From Gammaproteobacteria bacterium (GTDB lineage Bacteria; Pseudomonadota; Gammaproteobacteria; Competibacterales; Competibacteraceae), in assembly GCA_003562535.1 (NCBI GenBank), contig PWUP01000061.1, positions 1-9,691 on the forward strand: a stretch of DNA of 9,691 bases. The letters run 5' to 3'. Under the pieces are notes generated by a model that did not search any database, was not told the origin of the DNA, and saw only the letters and a list, made by a program, of their open reading frames with translations. Shown here piece after piece: positions 6,490 to 9,691 of the stretch; position 1 is the stretch's first letter; each line of letters begins with the position of its first letter. A program made the translations under genes and the position numbers.

Positions 6490-7983
6490 ATGATTTTTAT
6501 GACTGAAACTGAAGACAATAAACTCATCGCTGAGCGTCGGACTAAACTCGGTGCATGGCGCCAACAGGCTCAAGCCTTTCCTAATGATTTTCGCCGTGAT
6601 GCCCTAGCGGCGGATTTACAGCGCGAATTCGGCGAGTTCGAGCGTGAACGGCTGGAAGAATTACAGCACCGAGTCGCGGTGGCGGGGCGGATTATGGCGC
6701 GGCGCGGTCCGTTTCTCGTATTACAGGACGGTTCTGGCCAGATTCAGCTCTACATTGATCGCCACACCTTGTCTGCTGAACTATTGGCGGCGAGTAAGCA
6801 GTGGGATATCGGTGACATTGTCGGGGTTGGTGGAGCGCTGCGAAAATCCGGCAAAGGCAGTTTGTATGTGGCGATTGAACAGGCGCAACTGCTGACTAAA
6901 TCGCTGCGGCCTTTGCCAGAAAAATACCACGGCTTGGCCGATCAAGAACAGCGCTATCGCCAGCGCTATGTGGATCTGATCGTCAATCCGCACACCCGCC
7001 GAACCTTTCAGGTGCGCAGCGCAGTGATGAGCTATTTGCGCCGATTTTTCGATGAACGCGGGTTTTTAGAAGTGGAAACGCCGATGATGCAACCGATTCC
7101 CGGTGGTGCAGTCGCTCGGCCTTTTGTGACGCATCATAATGCCCTCGATATGGACTTATACCTGCGCATTGCCCCGGAGCTGTATCTCAAGCGGCTGGTG
7201 GTTGGCGGGTTTGAGCGGGTTTACGAAATCAACCGTAATTTTCGCAACGAAGGCTTATCGACCCGCCACAATCCAGAATTCACTATGCTGGAGTTCTATC
7301 AGGCGTATGCCGATTACCAAGATTTGATGGAACTGACAGAGGTGATGTTACGCCGCATGCTGGTGGAGATTCTGGGCAGCAGTCAGATCACTTATCAAGG
7401 TCAGCATTTGGATTTTGCCACGGCTTTTCAAAAATTGACGGTGGTTGACGCCATCTTGCACTATAATGCTGACATCAATGCCGCCGAACTGAGTGAACAC
7501 GCCGCCGCCTGTGCGCTGGCTGAGCGTAAAGGGGTTACCGTACCCGACGGGGTTGGATTGGGTGGGGTGCAGATGGCCTTATTTGAAGCCACGGTTGAAC
7601 CGAAGTTACACCAACCGACCTTTATCACCGCCTTTCCCACTGAAGTCTCGCCGCTGTCGCGGGCTAATAATGCCCATCCTGAAGTCGCGGATCGCTTTGA
7701 GTTATTCATTGCTGGGCGGGAAATAGCCAATGGGTTTTCCGAGTTAAATGATCCAGAAGACCAAGCGGCGCGCTTCCGCGCTCAAGTCCAAGCGCGCGCT
7801 GCCGGTGATGTGGAGGCCATGTACTATGATGCCGATTATATTCGCGCCTTGGAGTATGGTTTGCCACCGACCGCCGGTGAGGGCATTGGCATTGATCGTT
7901 TGGTCATGTTGCTGACCGATGCTCCCTCGATCCGCGATGTGATTTTATTTCCACACCTGCGCCCCGAACCGCCAGCCCGTTAA
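6490..7983 (+). CDS. lysS: Lysyl-tRNA synthetase, class II
   Basis: Charges tRNA-Lys with lysine using ATP, in the cytoplasm, as a dimer. The protein has 497 residues from the ATG at 6490. An N-terminal OB-fold anticodon-binding domain (about 62-145) is followed by the class II core. Motif 1 surrounds PMMQPIPGG (198-206), motif 2 is FERVYEINRNFRNEG (241-255) leading to RHNPEFT (259-265), and motif 3 is GIGIDRL (465-471). The GFSELND segment and the C-terminal LPPTAGEG (458-465) also agree with the bacterial LysRS family, and length is normal (about 500). I chose 6490 because GGGGG at 6480-6484 lies 5 bases before it. The ATG at 6499 (494 residues, beginning MTETED) is nearly as good, and a TTG at 6457 is unlikely. 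It follows prfB by 42 bases and the two are probably co-transcribed. No residue loss seen. Confidence 0.97.
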   Translation: MIFMTETEDNKLIAERRTKLGAWRQQAQAFPNDFRRDALAADLQREFGEFERERLEELQHRVAVAGRIMARRGPFLVLQDGSGQIQLYIDRHTLSAELLAASKQWDIGDIVGVGGALRKSGKGSLYVAIEQAQLLTKSLRPLPEKYHGLADQEQRYRQRYVDLIVNPHTRRTFQVRSAVMSYLRRFFDERGFLEVETPMMQPIPGGAVARPFVTHHNALDMDLYLRIAPELYLKRLVVGGFERVYEINRNFRNEGLSTRHNPEFTMLEFYQAYADYQDLMELTEVMLRRMLVEILGSSQITYQGQHLDFATAFQKLTVVDAILHYNADINAAELSEHAAACALAERKGVTVPDGVGLGGVQMALFEATVEPKLHQPTFITAFPTEVSPLSRANNAHPEVADRFELFIAGREIANGFSELNDPEDQAARFRAQVQARAAGDVEAMYYDADYIRALEYGLPPTAGEGIGIDRLVMLLTDAPSIRDVILFPHLRPEPPAR

Positions 7984-7992
7984 CGGGGTTGT

Positions 7993-8025
7993 GTAGGGTG
8001 TGTGCGGATCAGGCAGACACCCTGC
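7993..8025 (+). other. Hairpin in the lysS-exoD gap
   Basis: AGGGTGT (7995-8001) and ACACCCT (8017-8023) form a perfect 7-base inverted repeat. After one G-G mismatch, TGC (8003-8005) pairs with GCA (8013-8015) round a 7-base loop, and the stem can be lengthened outward by a T-G and a G-C pair. No T-run follows, so it does not look like a strong intrinsic terminator. It may protect the lysS 3' end, cut read-through, or shade the exoD ribosome binding site at 8026-8030. Confidence 0.5.
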
Positions 8026-8039
8026 GGTGAAATACAGCG

Positions 8040-8663
8040 ATGCCGAATCATGGCAATACCCCACGTCATTTAACCACCTTATTGGCCCGGTGTTTAATTC
8101 AACCGGGTGAATCTATCAGCGTTGCGGAATTATTAGCCGTCTGTGGTGATCGAGCCATTGGTGGATTGCTGCTGCTGTTGGCGGCTCCCAATATTTTACC
8201 CCTGCCACCCGGCAGTGCTTCGGTGATGAGCATTCCGATTATGTTCATGGCCATACAGCTTGTGTTGGGGCGTCAGACCTTATGGTTGCCGCGACGGGTG
8301 TTGGATCACCGCTTTGATCGAGCGCAATCTCACGTTGTGGCGGCTCGTTTACTGCCGTGGCTGGCTAAATTAGAGCGTCTGCTTAAACCTCGGCTGAGCT
8401 GGCTATTGGGCGTGGTGCAGGATCGTTTAATCGGTATCGCCTGTTTCGGCTTAGCGGTGTTTATGTTTTTGCCCATCCCGTTGGGTAATCTGCTGCCCGC
8501 AATGGCCTTGACCGCGTTTGCCTTGGGTTTGATGGAGCGCGATGGTGTGCTGATATTGTTGGGGTGGTTACTCACCACGATATGTGTTGTGGTGTTCGCG
8601 ACAGTGTTTGGTTCATTATGGCTGTTTGTGCGTAACCTGCCTATGCTTATTATGGGTGCCTAA
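8040..8663 (+). CDS. ExoD-family integral membrane protein
   Basis: A 207-residue member of the ExoD family (PF06055), named after a Rhizobium protein linked to exopolysaccharide production; the biochemical activity is unknown. The N-terminal cytoplasmic stretch (1-35) contains the family's conserved GDRAIGGLLLLLAAPNILPL run (36-55), followed by PPGSASV (56-62). A central amphipathic, basic region holds LPWLAKLERLLKPRL (105-119). The second half repeats the pattern with FLPIPLGNLLPA (143-154) and ALGLMERDG (161-169), ending in hydrophobic segments to about 200. This gives an internal repeat of two 'hydrophobic stretch plus Pro-rich turn' halves. GGTGA at 8026-8030 lies 9 bases before the ATG. 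It follows lysS by 56 bases with a hairpin between, so it may be only partly co-expressed. No polysaccharide genes are visible nearby, so the family name should not be taken as proof of role. Confidence 0.85.
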   Translation: MPNHGNTPRHLTTLLARCLIQPGESISVAELLAVCGDRAIGGLLLLLAAPNILPLPPGSASVMSIPIMFMAIQLVLGRQTLWLPRRVLDHRFDRAQSHVVAARLLPWLAKLERLLKPRLSWLLGVVQDRLIGIACFGLAVFMFLPIPLGNLLPAMALTAFALGLMERDGVLILLGWLLTTICVVVFATVFGSLWLFVRNLPMLIMGA

Positions 8664-8671
8664 TTTAACCT

Positions 8672-8779
8672 TCAGCTGTGTGCGAACAATAACCGATACT
8701 GGTCGCTCAACATCTGGCGCATGGCGGCCAAATTTTGCGTTTCGTCATCGACAATGAGAATCACGGATTCTTGGTTCAT
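8672..8779 (-). pseudogene. Truncated response-regulator receiver domain (35 codons)
   Basis: From the ATG at 8779 the minus strand encodes 35 residues that read as the start of a CheY-like receiver. The first beta strand and acidic pair are VILIVDDE (6-13), followed by a helix with NLAAMRQML (16-24) and YRLLFAHS (28-35), then TGA at 8674-8672. A receiver normally has about 120 residues. The phospho-accepting aspartate (around 55) and the later lysine are absent, so it cannot work as a phosphorylated receiver. GGAGG (8791-8787) lies 7 bases before the start, an excellent ribosome binding site. The two other minus-strand frames past the stop do not continue the domain and soon close inside the antisense of exoD. 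It ends 8 bases from the convergent exoD stop. Most likely a remnant left by a deletion; a functional short peptide is possible but unsupported. Confidence 0.72.
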
Positions 8780-8963
8780 GGCTGTCCCTCCGCTTCAATG
8801 TCGTAGACGCACGCAGACCGACCAAACGCTGCGGCTGATCAAGCGATGGCAGTTGAACGTCTTCTCCACCTATCCACTGTAACGACTCAGGTTGCGAAAC
8901 GTCGATCGACCTAGAACGATCAGTAATAGCACCCATCACATATTCAGGACTACCGATCGAACC
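8780..8963. other. Stretch without a recognised gene between typA and the receiver remnant
   Basis: These 184 bases hold no RNA gene, clear terminator or good promoter that I can see. On the minus strand a 64-codon frame (8939-8745) crosses most of it and overlaps the receiver remnant. It has no ribosome binding site before its GTG/ATG start, and its product resembles no family I know. The 10-base palindrome GTCGATCGAC lies at 8901-8910. The stretch is probably a leader or degenerate coding DNA left beside the broken regulator gene. Confidence 0.5.
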
Positions 8964-9691
8964 TTATTTATCCGCCGAACCCGCTTGGCGCGAAGCCCGT
9001 TTGCGCTCATGCTCTTTGAGAAACTTCTTCCGCACCCGAATGGCTTTAGGCGTCACTTCAACCAGTTCATCGTCGTCAATAAATTCCATGGCCTGTTCTA
9101 GGCTCAGGCGCACCGGCGGCGACAGTAAGATATTTTCATCCGAACCCGCCGCCCGGATATTGGTCAGTTGCTTGGCCTTGAGGGGGTTGACAACCAAATC
9201 ATTACCTCGGCTATGGATGCCGATCACCATGCCTTCGTAGACGATCTCGCCGGGGGCGATGAACAAGCGTCCCCGATCTTGTAAATTATACAAAGCATAG
9301 GCCAGTGATTTACCATCTACCATGCTGACCAATACCCCATTACTGCGACCTGCTATGGTGCCGCGAGCCAAGGGGCCATAGTGATCAAAGACATGATGCA
9401 ACAGACCGGTACCACTGGTCAGGGTTAAGAATTCAGTGCGAAAACCAATCAAACCCCGCGCAGGGATTATATAATCCAGCCGTACCCGCCCTTGACCGTC
9501 GGGGCGCATATCTTGGAGTTCCCCTCGCCGTTCACCGAGCTGTTGCATGATGGCACCCTGATGGGTTTCTTCGACATCGGCCACCAGTTGCTCATAAGGC
9601 TCCTGAGTCACCCCGTCGATCTCACGCACAATCACTTCAGGACGTGATAACGCCAGTTCATAGCCCTCACGGCGCATGGTTTCAACCAGAA
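8964..9691 (-). CDS. typA: TypA/BipA ribosome-associated GTPase, C-terminal part (5' end off the window)
   Basis: TypA/BipA is a translational GTPase that binds the ribosome and is needed for growth at low temperature and under stress; in E. coli it supports 50S subunit assembly. The window holds the last 241 residues, about 40% of the usual 607 or so. These are the end of the EF-G-like domain III/V region and the BipA-specific C-terminal domain. The frame is open to base 9691, so the ATG at 9677 is internal (it aligns with E. coli MRREGFEL). Diagnostic segments are GRVRLDYIIPARGLIGFRTE, then TSGTGLL, GVLVS, LQDRG and GIHSRGNDL, and near the end EFIDDDELVEVTP. The stop is TAA at 8966-8964. 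The GTPase domain is outside the window and cannot be checked. The tail after VRKKFL is lysine- and arginine-rich, as in relatives. Confidence 0.97.
   Translation of the reverse strand, partial: LVETMRREGYELALSRPEVIVREIDGVTQEPYEQLVADVEETHQGAIMQQLGERRGELQDMRPDGQGRVRLDYIIPARGLIGFRTEFLTLTSGTGLLHHVFDHYGPLARGTIAGRSNGVLVSMVDGKSLAYALYNLQDRGRLFIAPGEIVYEGMVIGIHSRGNDLVVNPLKAKQLTNIRAAGSDENILLSPPVRLSLEQAMEFIDDDELVEVTPKAIRVRKKFLKEHERKRASRQAGSADK

Noticed and set aside
8715..8736. TGGC...GCCA followed by AATTTT as a terminator for the plus-strand gene run
   Set aside because: The stem is only four pairs with a mismatch next to it and lies within the receiver remnant; too weak to call.
8745..8939. A 64-codon minus-strand frame upstream of the receiver remnant
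   Set aside because: No ribosome binding site, no recognisable domain, and it overlaps the receiver stub in another frame. I mention it only in the description of the non-coding stretch.
8895..8965. Two CGATCG palindromes (8903-8908 and 8954-8959) as a possible operator or recombination site
   Set aside because: The sequences around them are not repeats of each other, and short GATC palindromes are common by chance.

Overview
The window looks like a piece of a Gammaproteobacterial chromosome of roughly even GC. The clearest pointers are a release factor 2 whose length (365 residues), frameshift position (codon 26) and motif numbering match Escherichia coli RF2, the conserved prfB-lysS order, and a BipA C-terminus very close to the enterobacterial type. 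I cannot name a genus. There is no insertion sequence, CRISPR array, tRNA, rRNA or phage gene.

Left third (1-3097, minus strand): an operon for a branched-chain-amino-acid-type (HAAT) ABC importer. Its order in transcription is periplasmic binding protein (3097-1901), a small secreted DUF4124-type protein (1899-1255) that starts two bases past the stop, and a permease (1215 to beyond base 1). The permease is one uninterrupted reading frame that joins a LivH-like half to a LivM-like half. The ATPase genes, if present, lie off the left edge.

Divergent control region (3098-3269): 172 bases with one plausible sigma-70 promoter for each direction.

Centre and right (3270-8663, plus strand): a compact run of four genes in one direction. 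They are an EF-G-like GTPase of the EF-G2 class (682 aa), prfB with its autoregulatory +1 frameshift, lysS, and an ExoD-family membrane protein. Gaps are 30, 42 and 56 bases. The prfB-lysS gap can fold over the lysS Shine-Dalgarno sequence, and the lysS-exoD gap holds another hairpin.

Right edge (8664-9691, minus strand): a 35-codon stub of a response-regulator receiver domain that keeps an excellent ribosome binding site, 184 bases with no recognised gene, and the C-terminal 241 residues of the ribosome-associated GTPase TypA/BipA, which runs off the right end.

The window therefore pairs an amino-acid-type importer with a translation cluster (EF-G-like factor, peptide release factor, lysyl-tRNA synthetase, nearby BipA). 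I see no wholly new system. The points most worth a second look are the fused LivH-LivM permease, the EF-G paralogue that lacks the catalytic histidine but keeps the domain IV tip histidine, the secreted protein between binding protein and permease, the possible lysS translation switch, and the truncated receiver gene.
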